Of a DNA stretch of 64,000 nucleotides, positions 34,858-44,620 are shown piece by piece. The notes beneath the pieces are model-generated. The model made no database searches and was not told where the DNA came from. It saw nothing but the letters and a program-made list of their open reading frames with translations. Made by a program: the position numbers and the translations under genes. This stretch comes from Vulcanimicrobiota bacterium (GTDB taxonomy: Bacteria > Vulcanimicrobiota > Xenobia > Xenobiales > JADMJV01), in assembly GCA_019637395.1 (NCBI GenBank), contig JAHBVR010000003.1, positions 62,001 to 126,000 on the forward strand. The letters run 5' to 3'. Every line of letters begins with the position of its first letter. The stretch's first letter is position 1.

Positions 34858-35789
34858 TCGAGCTCTACCAGGCATTGGAAACCCCGCCTGGAGAGAACCG
34901 CTGTGGCTCCTGCCGCACCTGTTGCACGGCCGCCGGCCTTTCGAGGCAGAACGTGACCGATTTGGAACTGGCCGTGCTGGGAGAAGCCGGGCCTGATTTC
35001 GCCCGCTATGCGGCCCGCGAGCGCCGGGCGGACGGCAGCTTCGTCCACCCGGAATGCCCCAATTTGGGACCGCAAGGCTGTCGAGTCTACGCTATCCGCC
35101 CCTTCTCATGCCGTGTTTTTGGCCACTATCGTGCCAGTGGCACTACTCTGCCCGTTGAATGCGTCTACCTGGGTAAGGATCATGAATTTCCAGCCCCTGA
35201 CTATTATCGGGCGGTGCCTGGAGCTCTGCGGCTACGCGAACTGAGCCGTGACTTTCAACTGCGGCGCGTGCCGGGCGGGCAGACGAGCGGCTCACCATCA
35301 GGCGGCCTCGGTTTGAATCTGGACGATCCGTGGGATCGCGCCTTGGAGCTGGTGGGCCGGGGACATCTACCAGAACTGCCGGACGAGAACGAAGGTGAAT
35401 CGTTATTTGCCGCTTATGTGCGGGCGCTGGTAGCCGGCGAGCGGGGAGAGCACGGAGAGGCTCTGCGTCACTACCAGCGGGTGCTGAGCGAATGCCCGGA
35501 ACGCCACGACCTCATGACCTTCGCGGGCTTTCACGCCTTTCAATTGGGACGAATGGACCAGGCCGAAGCTTTCTGGCTACAGTCCCTACGGCTCTTTGCC
35601 GGCAACCCGTTGACGTTTTCTTTCCTGGGCTACCTCTACAGTCACCGCCAACTCTGGCAAATGGCGGCCGACTTCTTCGGGGCCGCTTTCGAACTCGAGC
35701 CGGGCCAACCACTTTACAATCAGCGCCAAGCCGAGGCTCTGGCTCGAATTCGTCTCTGCTCGAAACAGGAAGAGCCCGAATCTAGCTGA
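34830..35789 (+). CDS. YkgJ-type cysteine-cluster protein with TPR tail
   Basis: 319 residues. The N-terminal part has the CxxCxxCC pattern RCGSCRTCC and later [20 protein letters not shown], the YkgJ/CxxCxxCC family layout thought to bind Zn or an Fe-S cluster. The C-terminal ~120 residues are TPR-like helix pairs ([40 protein letters not shown]). No enzyme activity is established for the family. ATG 34830 lies inside the end of the histidine kinase gene; a longer open frame to 34656 is just kinase sequence in another frame. Confidence 0.85.
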   Translation: MDTSLEEQLIELYQALETPPGENRCGSCRTCCTAAGLSRQNVTDLELAVLGEAGPDFARYAARERRADGSFVHPECPNLGPQGCRVYAIRPFSCRVFGHYRASGTTLPVECVYLGKDHEFPAPDYYRAVPGALRLRELSRDFQLRRVPGGQTSGSPSGGLGLNLDDPWDRALELVGRGHLPELPDENEGESLFAAYVRALVAGERGEHGEALRHYQRVLSECPERHDLMTFAGFHAFQLGRMDQAEAFWLQSLRLFAGNPLTFSFLGYLYSHRQLWQMAADFFGAAFELEPGQPLYNQRQAEALARIRLCSKQEEPESS

Positions 35790-35799
35790 AACGGCAGGT

Positions 35800-36828
35800 G
35801 TGACTGCATGGCTTGAAAATTCTACGATCCAGGAAATACGTTCACACCCTCGTCAATGGCTGGTGACCGGCGCCGCCGGCTTCATCGGAAGTAATCTGGT
35901 GGAGTGTCTGCTCAAATTAGATCAGCGGGTCTGTGGTCTGGACAATCTGGCTAGTGGCCACCAGCATAATCTGCAGATTGTGCGCACAGGCGTCAGTAGC
36001 AAGCAATGGCAGAATTTTCGTTGGATGGAGGGAGATATCCGCGATTTGCCAAGCTGCCGGCAGGCCTGTCAGGGCGTTCAGCACGTCCTCCACCAGGCGG
36101 CCCTCGGCTCGGTTCCGCGTTCGCTGGAAAATCCCATCGCGACACACGAGGCCAATGTCTCGGGCTTTCTCAACATGCTGGTAGCTGCGCGCGATGCCAG
36201 CGTGGAAAGCTTTATCTATGCAGCCTCAAGTTCCACCTACGGAGACCATCCTGACCTCCCCAAGCAAGAAGATCGCATAGGACGTCCTCTCTCTCCCTAT
36301 GCTGTGACCAAGTTGGTCAACGAACTTTATGCCGAAGTTTTTGCTCGGAACTATGGCTTTAGCAGCATCGGCTTACGCTACTTTAACGTTTTTGGTCCTC
36401 GTCAGGACCCGGAGGGAGCCTATTCGGCCGTTATTCCGAAATGGTTCGCCGCGCTTCTTCGCGGCCAACCGGTCTACATCAACGGGGATGGCGAAACCAG
36501 CCGTGATTTTTGCTTCGTGGAGAATGTAGTCCAGGCGAACCTGCTGGCAGCGCTGAACAAGGACCCCGGCGCCCGAAATCAGGTCTACAACATTGCTTTT
36601 GGCCAAAGTACGACCCTGAACCAACTCTTCGCGCTGATCGTGGAAAACTTACGCGAGCTAGCCCAGCAACTAAAAGAGCCCACTCCCGTGTACCGCGATT
36701 TCCGGGCTGGTGACGTGCGACATTCTCTAGCCGACATCTCAAAGGCCAAAACATTACTCGGCTATCTCCCCGAATACTCGGTGCGTGACGGGCTTCGTAA
36801 GGCCGCGCGCTGGTATGCCGGCATTTAA
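35800..36828 (+). CDS. wbpP: UDP-N-acetylglucosamine 4-epimerase, WbpP type
   Basis: 342 residues with near-continuous similarity to WbpP/TviC from memory: [56 protein letters not shown], catalytic SPYAVTK (Tyr-x3-Lys), [38 protein letters not shown] and [16 protein letters not shown]. It interconverts UDP-GlcNAc and UDP-GalNAc, or their uronic acids, for surface glycan. The start is GTG at 35800 with no strong ribosome site; it falls 10 bp after the cysteine-cluster gene. Tail-to-tail 4-bp overlap with the GDP-mannose dehydratase-like gene. Confidence 0.94.
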   Translation: MTAWLENSTIQEIRSHPRQWLVTGAAGFIGSNLVECLLKLDQRVCGLDNLASGHQHNLQIVRTGVSSKQWQNFRWMEGDIRDLPSCRQACQGVQHVLHQAALGSVPRSLENPIATHEANVSGFLNMLVAARDASVESFIYAASSSTYGDHPDLPKQEDRIGRPLSPYAVTKLVNELYAEVFARNYGFSSIGLRYFNVFGPRQDPEGAYSAVIPKWFAALLRGQPVYINGDGETSRDFCFVENVVQANLLAALNKDPGARNQVYNIAFGQSTTLNQLFALIVENLRELAQQLKEPTPVYRDFRAGDVRHSLADISKAKTLLGYLPEYSVRDGLRKAARWYAGI

Positions 36829-37859
36829 TAGTCACCGCTCAACATCCAACGAATGAGATCCGGCACTTGCTTCTTCACATTCCACCCCAACAGGCGTCGC
36901 GCTTTCTCAGCGTTCCCCAATCTCAGAGGAGGCTCTGCCGGGCGCTTAAGATCCTGGGAAACCTGGATGATGATCCGGTTACTCTTGCGGTCGCGGCCGA
37001 CTTCCCCACGTTCGCTGTTTTCCCAAATCAATTCAAAACCGATTTCAGACGCGCAAATTTCTGCAAAAGAACGCACTGTAGTGGCCTGACCGCTGGCAAG
37101 CACAAAGTCCTCAGGCCGCTCGTGCTGCAACACGCTCCACATTCCCTGAACATACTCGTCGGCACAGCCCCAATCTCTCTTTGCGTCTAAATTACCTAGA
37201 GTGAGCACCGCGTCGGGCTTATCACGCAGGGCAAGCAACCCTTTGACGATCTTCTGGGTCACAAATCTCTCGTCTCGAAGCGGCGATTCATGATTATAAA
37301 GAATCACCGAGCAAGCAAATAGTCCCAGGCTTTGACGATAAAGCTGAGTCATGTTCTGGCCGAACATTTTACAGCAGCCATAAGCAGTCGAAGGCCTCTG
37401 CGCAGTCAATTCATCCTGCGGAGCCGTTTCCGCCTGGCCAAAGATCTCGGCCGAAGAAGCGAACAAGAATCTGGTTTGCGGACAATGCTTACGCAAGCAA
37501 TCCAAAATTCTGACTGTGTTGAGCGAGTCTTCTTGCACGATCTCCAGCAACTCCCCATTCTGTATGTCTATGGTGGAGCGGGTTCCCAAATGGTAGAATT
37601 CATCCACTACAGGAATACGCTGTAGTTCTCTGGAAATGGATTCCTTGTCCGTAAGAGCAACCGGCATCAGTTCGACCCGCTGCGCCACGCCCAGGCAGCG
37701 TAGTCTCCAGACATCCACTGCCCTGCCAGGCCGATGCCAGCCGAGGACACGATAATTCTGCCGCAAAAGCCACTCCGCCAGGTAAGCGCCGTCCTGCCCC
37801 AAAATTCCGGTGATGACAGCAGTTTTACGCGGCTGGGGATCAGCGCTGGTTCTTTCCAT
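36825..37859 (-). CDS. gmd: GDP-mannose 4,6-dehydratase-like SDR
   Basis: 344 residues. Opens with [19 protein letters not shown], the GMD form of the Rossmann motif, and keeps FASSAEIFG (Ser, Glu), STAYGCCK (Tyr-x3-Lys), [19 protein letters not shown] and [17 protein letters not shown]. The reaction would be GDP-D-mannose to GDP-4-keto-6-deoxymannose, the step before GDP-fucose synthase. The middle region is more divergent than usual for GMD and slightly shorter, so a related GDP-sugar dehydratase is possible. It is the last gene of the leftward operon 42094-36825 and its start overlaps the oxidoreductase gene by 20 bp. Confidence 0.85.
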   Translation of the reverse strand: MERTSADPQPRKTAVITGILGQDGAYLAEWLLRQNYRVLGWHRPGRAVDVWRLRCLGVAQRVELMPVALTDKESISRELQRIPVVDEFYHLGTRSTIDIQNGELLEIVQEDSLNTVRILDCLRKHCPQTRFLFASSAEIFGQAETAPQDELTAQRPSTAYGCCKMFGQNMTQLYRQSLGLFACSVILYNHESPLRDERFVTQKIVKGLLALRDKPDAVLTLGNLDAKRDWGCADEYVQGMWSVLQHERPEDFVLASGQATTVRSFAEICASEIGFELIWENSERGEVGRDRKSNRIIIQVSQDLKRPAEPPLRLGNAEKARRLLGWNVKKQVPDLIRWMLSGDY

Positions 37860-38868
37860 AGAGAGCCGCAGCTTCGACGTGAGGATTGGGAAACCTTGGC
37901 CTGGCCGTCGCCTGCAGGCTCCGCTGAGCGCGGTCGAGTACTTCCAACACTCTTAGTCCTTCTTCGCCATCCGTGTTGGGAGACTGCCTACTCTCAATGC
38001 AGTCCAAGAAATGCTTACACTGAAGGGCCAACGGCTCGGCCGGATTGAGTCGAGGGTATTGGACGGTACTTTTTAGAGGCACGGGGATGCCATCTTCCCA
38101 GGTAACCAGGTGGGGATAGAGAGCCAGCTTCTGGCCCCAGGGCAACGAATCTTCGAATACCGCCATCTGCCTATCCCCAATGACGACTAACTTATGTTCT
38201 TTGAAGGGATGTAGCCACGAAACCAGGATGTGGCCACACAATCCATCCGCAAAACGCAAAAAAGTGTTGGTCACGTCAGCGACCGACTCCTGCAACACAT
38301 TAGACCCAAAAGAATCGACTTCCATCGGCAGTTGTTGCGTCAGGGCAAGAATCATGGAAATATCATGGGGAGCGAAACTCCACAGGGCATTTTCTTCTCG
38401 GCGAATTTTCCCCAAACTCAGCCGATTAGAATAGAGATACTGCAGTTTCCCCAGTTCGCCAGTCGTCACCAAGTTTTTCAAGTATAGGAAGGCCGGATGA
38501 TATTGGAGTAGATGCCCCACCATCAAAATTCGTTTTTGCTTCCGAGCCAATTCCACCAGAGCTCTAGCGTGGTCAATTTCGAGAGCCAACGGTTTCTCTA
38601 CATACACGTCTTTGCCGGCTTCCAGAGCTTGCTGGGCAAAATGGAAGTGACTGGCGGCCGGCGTCGCGACAATGATTCCTTGAGTCTCGGGATCGCTTAA
38701 TAGATCCGTGTAATGCCTGGTGACCCTGACTTCGGGGTAGGCGTATTCTACAGACTCCAGAGCGCTGGGATTGAGGTCGCAAACTTGCTTCAAAGCCCCC
38801 AACGAATGGTAGTTGCGGACCAGGTTCTGACCCCAATAGCCAGTTCCGACCACAGAAACTCTGATCAT
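37840..38868 (-). CDS. Gfo/Idh/MocA-family NAD(P)-dependent sugar oxidoreductase
   Basis: 342 residues. N-terminal VSVVGTGYWGQNLVRNYHSL is the Rossmann motif of the WbpB/WlbA-like branch; GKDVYVEKPLAL carries the catalytic Lys of EKP; VGHLLQYHPAFLYLK is also conserved. Enzymes of this branch oxidise the 3-hydroxyl of UDP-GlcNAcA or act on similar nucleotide sugars. Its position between gmd-like and patatin genes, with WbpP nearby, supports nucleotide-sugar synthesis, but the substrate is not determined. Its start overlaps the patatin stop by 4 bp. Confidence 0.88.
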   Translation of the reverse strand: MIRVSVVGTGYWGQNLVRNYHSLGALKQVCDLNPSALESVEYAYPEVRVTRHYTDLLSDPETQGIIVATPAASHFHFAQQALEAGKDVYVEKPLALEIDHARALVELARKQKRILMVGHLLQYHPAFLYLKNLVTTGELGKLQYLYSNRLSLGKIRREENALWSFAPHDISMILALTQQLPMEVDSFGSNVLQESVADVTNTFLRFADGLCGHILVSWLHPFKEHKLVVIGDRQMAVFEDSLPWGQKLALYPHLVTWEDGIPVPLKSTVQYPRLNPAEPLALQCKHFLDCIESRQSPNTDGEEGLRVLEVLDRAQRSLQATARPRFPNPHVEAAALYGKNQR

Positions 38869-39899
38869 GGGAAATTAGCCAACTCTTGTAAAAAGTGATC
38901 CGGCCGGCACGCCTCGGCCAGATCCTGGCCGCGTCGAGCGGCTTCGGTCCAGAGCCGGCGTCTCTCGCGCTGCCCAAGGTGGGCTGCGTCAGTGCGCTCC
39001 GGGATCCTGCCGCCGGGAAGCTTTTGCAGCCAGTTTTGCGAAGGTGACAACAGCACCACCCGATCCAGGACCGCCCGGGGAATGCGCCGGCGAGGCCCGT
39101 AGCGCTCCAGCCAGCCGGGTTGCAGGCTGTCGGCAAAGTGGGGATACAAGATCAGCCCATCCCCGTGCAGATGAAACTGATCGAAGTGGTAGTCGACCAG
39201 ACCCCCGTCGCGCAGCAATCCTGGCGGGGCTCCCGGCAGATCCCGCTCGCCGGGAATCAAAACCGGAATGGCGCCGGAGGCCAGGATGGCTTCGAAATGG
39301 TTGGATTCGTTCAAGTCGGCCTGCAGGGTAGGCAGGTCCTGCATGAGGGCGGGCAGGGGATTGCGCGGGTCGGAGAAGAGCAGGCGCTTCATAATGAGCT
39401 GCAGTCGCTGGCGGCTGAAAGCGTTCAGCACCACACCGAAAAGCAAAGCCAATATCTGCGCCCATTTCTGGTCGCGAGCCAACCAGCCGTGACACAACGA
39501 AGTGACGATATGCAGTCGATAGCAGGGATGGTCCAGGGGACGCCGGTTCAAAAAACTGCGCACAATGCCGGCCGCGGTTTCGCGAATCATGTTCTGGGGG
39601 CGGGCTGGTGACCAATCCGCCTCGATGTAAGACTGCTCCAGGTTATGCAAAGCCCGCACGGGGTCGTCCTGGACGTAGGCCGAAAAGCGATAAGCTCCAC
39701 TGGAGGAGCCCAGCAGATGCAAAGGCGTTTGGCGCTGCTGCAGGAGTGGAGCCAGCACGCGATCGAGCGCGCTGAGCACCAGCCAGCGCGGCCCGGCCGA
39801 AGCGCCTATGACTACCTCGAAGTCTTGCCAGTCCCAACCGTGTTGTCGCAAATGAGCATAGGCGGTCGGTCCGGCCTGGACTTTCCAGATCATTTCCAT
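38865..39899 (-). CDS. Patatin-like phospholipase
   Basis: 344 residues. The oxyanion/nucleophile region reads VVIGASAGPRWLVLSA then LLGSSSGAYRFSAY with GxSxG (GSSSG), and the dyad Asp is in LLRDGGLVDYHF. These are patatin features for Ser-Asp lipid hydrolysis. No signal peptide is seen, so it is probably cytoplasmic. Two ATGs (39899 and 39893) are possible. It overlaps the GH13 stop by 10 bp and the oxidoreductase start by 4 bp, making a tight operon with genes of unrelated chemistry. Confidence 0.82.
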   Translation of the reverse strand: MEMIWKVQAGPTAYAHLRQHGWDWQDFEVVIGASAGPRWLVLSALDRVLAPLLQQRQTPLHLLGSSSGAYRFSAYVQDDPVRALHNLEQSYIEADWSPARPQNMIRETAAGIVRSFLNRRPLDHPCYRLHIVTSLCHGWLARDQKWAQILALLFGVVLNAFSRQRLQLIMKRLLFSDPRNPLPALMQDLPTLQADLNESNHFEAILASGAIPVLIPGERDLPGAPPGLLRDGGLVDYHFDQFHLHGDGLILYPHFADSLQPGWLERYGPRRRIPRAVLDRVVLLSPSQNWLQKLPGGRIPERTDAAHLGQRERRRLWTEAARRGQDLAEACRPDHFLQELANFP

Positions 39900-42094
39900 T
39901 GCAAGTAGCGGTAACCCTTAGGTGGAACCGTCACAGTGAGGGCACGGTCCTGAACCTGGACGGCTTCGTCCCCGAACATGTCCTTTAACAAAGCGGATTC
40001 GGGAATCGGACTCTCTTTATGCAATGGTAAAGTCAAGGTCTGAGGCTCATCCCCTTTATTAAAAACACAGATTACTTCTTCCTCGGGGCGGATGCGCGCA
40101 AAGGCATAGGTATCTTTGGCGCAATGGATTTCTTGCTGCGAACCGATCTGGAGGGCTTCGGAACCTTTACGGGCCTGGCTGAAGCGGCGAAACTTTTCAG
40201 TCAGCTCGGGGTTTTTGCCCCACTCCATATCGTTGCGATTGGCCGGTCCGATGCCCTCCATGGCGACTTCGGTGCCGTAATAGAGGTGAGGAGTGCCGCG
40301 CACGCCGTACAAGAAAGCCAGGGCCTGTTCCTGGCGGCGAATATCGCCGGCCGTGTCGGACATGAAGCGAACCATATCGTGGTTATCGATAAAGGTGCCC
40401 AGCTTGAGCGGGTTGTCGTAGAGCTTATCGTTGCTCAAAGCCTCGGACAACAGCGACATATCCTGGCTTTTGTGGCTGTCGAGCAGCACGCGCCAGGCCT
40501 CATGCTGACTGGCGTGGGGCTTCACTTCCTTCCAGTACTCGATGCGGTCGTGTAAGTCGCGCGAGGGATCTCCGGCAAAGGTGCGGCGGATGGCGTAAGC
40601 CAGCGGAAAGTCGAACATGGAGTCGCTGGTGCGATTCTGATAGCCGGCCACGAAGTTGGACTTCAACCAGAAAGCTTCCCCGACTCCATAGAAATCCGGT
40701 CGTTCCTTCTTCATCTCCTGGTTGAAGGTGCGCAGAAAATCCTCGGGCAGGTGGCGCATGGCGTCAACCCGGAAGGCGTCGGCGTCCTTGAGCCAATCCT
40801 TGTGAACTTCGACCAGATACTTGGTCACCTCGGGATTCTGTTGGCACAAATCGGGCAGTCCGCACAGCGAGCCGTTTTCCATTTCCCATTGGCCCAGGCC
40901 GCTGATGTTGCCGTTGGCGTTGAACCAGGCTTTCTTTGCCGGGTCGGTGGTAAAGGGATGGCCGTAGCCGGTATGGTTGAGAACCACGTCCAGCATGACT
41001 TTCATGCCTTTGGCGTGAGCTTTCTCGGTCAATTCGTGAAGCTTCTCGCGAGTGCCGAAACCCGGTTCGGCCTTTGTGAAATCTTGCGGCCAGTAGCCGT
41101 GAAAACCATCCATTCCCAAAAAATCCCGCTGGGCTTCGTAAGGGCAGGAGAGCCAGATGCAGTCAACGTTGAGTTCCTTAAGATAATCCAGCTTATCGAT
41201 AACGCCCTGCCAGTCACCGCCATGAAACTTCTGCGGATTACCGGGGTCGGTGCCCTGATCGTTGCTTCTATCACCGTTGTGGAAGCGGTCGGTGACGGCG
41301 TAGTAGACGGTTTTACCTTCCCAGCGAAAAATATTTCCCGGCGTTTGCGGGTTATCGGTGCGCCCCTCGATCTGACTCAGAGGAATCTTCTCATCGGTGG
41401 TCACCGCCTGGATGGCGATGGCCTGGCCGTCACGCCAACCGGCCCGGCGCAGCTCGTCCTTGTCGATGCGCTTCTGGATGCGGTTAAAAGTGGTGGAATG
41501 ACGCGTGCTCTGGTCGTCTTTCTCCAGGTTTAATCTGTACGGATGAGCCTGCCCCCAATTTAACTCCAGCTGCGTGTCTAAATGGCCCAGTTCGGCGGCC
41601 GGGCGCAGGTGGGCCACTTCCACCTCGATGGCATAAGCTTGCTCGGGCCGGCCTTCGCGGGCGTAAAGCGCGGCGATATCGCGGGAACTGTCGTAGCCGT
41701 CGTAGTGGCGCTGGCTTTGTCCTACCGCGCGCTGGGCCAGCAGATGCTCGGCTTTGAGCGGCTCAAAGGAAGGAACCTCTTTCTTGCTGTGCTGGGTGGT
41801 GCGATTGCTGATTTCGCGGGCTTTGGATTGGCCGGAATAAAGCAGGGTGCTGTAATTGGCGCCTAAGAACGCACCCACGCCGGCGGCCGCCAGGCCGGTC
41901 CAGAGATTGCCCTGAGCCAGGGCGTTGAGTCCCACGGCCGCGCCGGCGCCCACCACCGCGCCCAGCGGATGGCGCACCCGGAATTTATGAGCCGGCAGAT
42001 GATTGTAGACCACCTTGTCCTGAGCTTCTTCAGGCTTGGGAGCGGGCAGATGAGGAGTTGGCGGCGGCGAGGACGGCAAGCGTTGGATTTTCAT
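39890..42094 (-). CDS. GH13 alpha-amylase family enzyme with N-terminal membrane-like module
   Basis: 734 residues. The catalytic (beta/alpha)8 domain starts near residue 260 (YYAVTDRFHNGDRSND) and contains MLDVVLNHTGYGHPF, nucleophile FRVDAMRHL, acid FYGVGEAFW and FIDNHDMVRF, so all three GH13 carboxylates are present; a C-terminal beta domain ends LRYLQWK-like. It should cleave or transfer alpha-glucans. The first 95 residues are unusual: a Pro-rich start and two Gly/Ala-rich hydrophobic stretches (AVVGAGAAVGLNALA, TGLAAAGVGAFLGA) instead of a signal peptide. First gene of the leftward operon to 36825. Confidence 0.93.
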   Translation of the reverse strand: MKIQRLPSSPPPTPHLPAPKPEEAQDKVVYNHLPAHKFRVRHPLGAVVGAGAAVGLNALAQGNLWTGLAAAGVGAFLGANYSTLLYSGQSKAREISNRTTQHSKKEVPSFEPLKAEHLLAQRAVGQSQRHYDGYDSSRDIAALYAREGRPEQAYAIEVEVAHLRPAAELGHLDTQLELNWGQAHPYRLNLEKDDQSTRHSTTFNRIQKRIDKDELRRAGWRDGQAIAIQAVTTDEKIPLSQIEGRTDNPQTPGNIFRWEGKTVYYAVTDRFHNGDRSNDQGTDPGNPQKFHGGDWQGVIDKLDYLKELNVDCIWLSCPYEAQRDFLGMDGFHGYWPQDFTKAEPGFGTREKLHELTEKAHAKGMKVMLDVVLNHTGYGHPFTTDPAKKAWFNANGNISGLGQWEMENGSLCGLPDLCQQNPEVTKYLVEVHKDWLKDADAFRVDAMRHLPEDFLRTFNQEMKKERPDFYGVGEAFWLKSNFVAGYQNRTSDSMFDFPLAYAIRRTFAGDPSRDLHDRIEYWKEVKPHASQHEAWRVLLDSHKSQDMSLLSEALSNDKLYDNPLKLGTFIDNHDMVRFMSDTAGDIRRQEQALAFLYGVRGTPHLYYGTEVAMEGIGPANRNDMEWGKNPELTEKFRRFSQARKGSEALQIGSQQEIHCAKDTYAFARIRPEEEVICVFNKGDEPQTLTLPLHKESPIPESALLKDMFGDEAVQVQDRALTVTVPPKGYRYLQWK

Positions 42095-42496
42095 AGCAGT
42101 TGGTGTAAGCCCAACGCTATGTCATGTCTCTGAAAATTATCTGAATCCCGGCGATCGAAACGGATTCCGTGTGCACATGAACTGCGGTGTTGTAAGACTG
42201 CGAGCGCTCCGTTCGCAGGGTGGCGGCAACTCGCATGGGGTCAAGATCGGCGCGAGGATGCCTATGACCGACCGCAACTTTCTTGGTGAAAGCGGGTCTG
42301 CGCACACACGCAAAGCGTCCTATCCACTCAGTTTTGCAAGAATACTTCAACGCCGTCAAGAAGCTGAAAATTCCACCTGAAATTGCGCAAGCTTCTTTGG
42401 TGATCCGCTCGGCCACCAACTCTCGCTGCAAGGTTCTCTATCGTGAAGACCTCCAAACAGACCGGCAATTCGGCAACTTGAAGATCGTCAATCCGT
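42095..42496. other. Intergenic stretch with no convincing gene
   Basis: About 400 bp between the amylase start and the GH3 stop. Short open frames exist on both strands (the largest about 70-105 codons) but start with TTG or lack ribosome sites, and none resembles a known family. The region must contain the amylase promoter on the minus strand and may hold a decayed gene. I see no clear hairpin or tandem repeat. Confidence 0.6.
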
Positions 42497-44620
42497 TTAT
42501 CTGATAAAGAAGCTGGTGGCCTTGGGCGCTTCGCTGGAGTTGCCGACGTAGACTTCGAATTCACCAGGCTCGACCACCCAGCGCATGGCCCGGTCGTAGA
42601 AACCCAGCTCGCGGTCGCCCAACGGAAACTTGACCGTCTGGGAGGCGCCGGGTTTGAGGGTGACGCGCTGGAAGCCGCGCAGTTCGCGCACCGGGCGGGT
42701 CACGCTGGAGACTTTGTCGCGGATGTAGAGCTGCACGACTTCGTCGCCTTCCCGGGAGCCGGTGTTGGTGACGGTGGCGCTGACAGTGTGGTCGGGGGCG
42801 ACCGTCACGCCGTCGATCTTGAAAGTGGTGTAACTGAGGCCGTAGCCGAACGAATACTGGGGCGAATTGGGCACGTCCTGATAAGTGGAAACGTAGCTGT
42901 CGCGCAGCTCGGCCGGCCGGCCGGTATTCTTGTGGTTATAGTAAATGGGGCACTGGCCCACGTTGCGCGGAAAGCTGACCGGCAATTTGGCGCCCGGATT
43001 GACGTCGCCGCTGAGCACGTCGGCCACGGCGTTGCCGCCTTCGCTACCGGGGAACCAGCACTCCAGAAGGGTCGGACAATTCTCAGCCACCCAGCCCAGC
43101 GCCAGCGGGCGCCCGTTGAAGAGCGTCACCACATAAGGCTTGCCGCTATTGTGGACCTGCTTGACCAGAGCTTCCTGTTCGCCCGGCAGCCCGATCATGG
43201 AACGGGACTTGGCTTCACCCGACATGGTCTCGGCTTCGCCCACGGCCACGATCACTACCTCGGCGGCGGCCAGGTTCAGCGTCTCCACCGGGCCTTTGAA
43301 GTCACAGCCCTTTTGGTAGATAACGGTGGCGCCGGGATACTTATTTTTCAAACCCTGGAGCAGCGTAACCACTTCTTCTTTGCGGCCGTCACCGTGCCAG
43401 GGACCGAGCAGATCCTCGCCGTTGTCGCCGAGCGGGCCTACCACCAGGATGTTCTTGGGACTCTGCAGCGGCAGCACGTTCTTCTCATTTTTCAGCAACA
43501 CCAGCGAGCGGGCCGCGCTGCTGCGGGCCAGGGCGCGGTGGGCCGGATCTTTGAGCACGCTCTGCTCCGAAGTCTCGTCGGTGTAGGGGTCCTCCCACAA
43601 GCCCAGTTGCTTTTTGACGCGCAGGATGCGCCGCACGGCCTCATCCACGGTGGCAATTTTCAACTTGCCGGACTTGACCAGGGCCGGTCCGTTCTGGGAG
43701 ATGTGCTGGCTGACCATCTCCATGTCCAGGCCGGCGTTGATCGAGTCCAGACCGGCCTCGGCGCCATCGGCGGCCAGACCGTGGTGCTTGAGTTCGTCCA
43801 CGGCTTCATAGTCGCTCACCACAAAACCACGGAAGCCCCATTCTTTGCGCAATACATCGGTCAGGATGAAACGATTGGCCGTCGAGGGAAGGCCGGCTGT
43901 CTCGTTAAAACTGGTCATGAAGGTCATCACGCCGGCGTCGACGGTGGCTTTGAAAGGCGGGAAGTAGACTTCGCGCAAAGTGCGCTCGGAAACGTCGACG
44001 GTGTTGTAGTCACGGCCGGCTTCGGCGGCACCGTAGGCCACCCAGTGCTTGGCGCAGGCCGCGTACTTGCCGCCGCGCTGAAAGCCCTGCACGCGGGAGG
44101 TGGCCAACCTGGAACCCAAATAGGTATCCTCGCCGGCACCCTCCACGATGCGCCCCCAGCGAGCATCACGGGCGATATCGACCATGGGCGCGAAAGTCCA
44201 GCGCACGCCCTGGGCGCGGCTTTCTTTGGCGGCCACCGCAGCCGTTTCCTCACAGCCCTGGGGGTCAAAGGAAGCGGCCTCGCCCAGCGGCGTGGGAAAA
44301 GTGGTGCGGTGTCCGTGAATGACGTCAAATCCGAAGAGAATCGGAATTTTCAGGCGGGACTTTTCCACCGCCTCGCGCTGCAGTTCATTGGTCCATTTGG
44401 CCCCCACGCAGTTGAGGATGGAGCCCACTCCGCCTTTACGGATGCGTTCTTTCTGCTTTTCGTTGTCGGCGGCGGCGCTGGGCCCGGTGGAGAACCCGAA
44501 GTCAGAAAACTGCTGGATCTGTCCGAGTTTCTCTTCCAGAGTCATCTGTTTGATCAGGCCCTCAATGTCCTGGGCGAAAGCGGGAGCAGTGAGCAGTAAG
44601 GCGAGCAGCGTCTTTTTCAT
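42497..44620 (-). CDS. bglX: GH3 beta-glucosidase, secreted
   Basis: 707 residues. N-terminal signal peptide MKKTLLALLLTAPAFAQ with cleavage at AFA-Q; then the BglX-type GH3 domain (MTLEEKLGQIQQFSDF, LFGFDVIHGHRTTFPTPLG, CAKHWVAYGAAEAGRDYNTV) with nucleophile Asp in GFVVSDYEAVDEL. The second alpha/beta domain and a C-terminal fibronectin-III-like domain (TVTNTGSREGDEVVQLYI) follow. It should hydrolyse beta-linked glucosides or oligosaccharides in the periplasm or outside. The start overlaps the methyltransferase stop by 4 bp. Confidence 0.95.
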   Translation of the reverse strand: MKKTLLALLLTAPAFAQDIEGLIKQMTLEEKLGQIQQFSDFGFSTGPSAAADNEKQKERIRKGGVGSILNCVGAKWTNELQREAVEKSRLKIPILFGFDVIHGHRTTFPTPLGEAASFDPQGCEETAAVAAKESRAQGVRWTFAPMVDIARDARWGRIVEGAGEDTYLGSRLATSRVQGFQRGGKYAACAKHWVAYGAAEAGRDYNTVDVSERTLREVYFPPFKATVDAGVMTFMTSFNETAGLPSTANRFILTDVLRKEWGFRGFVVSDYEAVDELKHHGLAADGAEAGLDSINAGLDMEMVSQHISQNGPALVKSGKLKIATVDEAVRRILRVKKQLGLWEDPYTDETSEQSVLKDPAHRALARSSAARSLVLLKNEKNVLPLQSPKNILVVGPLGDNGEDLLGPWHGDGRKEEVVTLLQGLKNKYPGATVIYQKGCDFKGPVETLNLAAAEVVIVAVGEAETMSGEAKSRSMIGLPGEQEALVKQVHNSGKPYVVTLFNGRPLALGWVAENCPTLLECWFPGSEGGNAVADVLSGDVNPGAKLPVSFPRNVGQCPIYYNHKNTGRPAELRDSYVSTYQDVPNSPQYSFGYGLSYTTFKIDGVTVAPDHTVSATVTNTGSREGDEVVQLYIRDKVSSVTRPVRELRGFQRVTLKPGASQTVKFPLGDRELGFYDRAMRWVVEPGEFEVYVGNSSEAPKATSFFIR

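Noticed and set aside
42117-42504. Short open frames on both strands between the amylase and GH3 genes
   Set aside because: They start with TTG or lack ribosome sites, overlap one another and match no family I know; treated as non-coding or decayed sequence.
41582-44599. Long antisense open frames over the GH13 and GH3 genes
   Set aside because: They have no domain content, no ribosome sites and low-complexity Gly/His/Leu composition expected from antisense of GC-rich genes.
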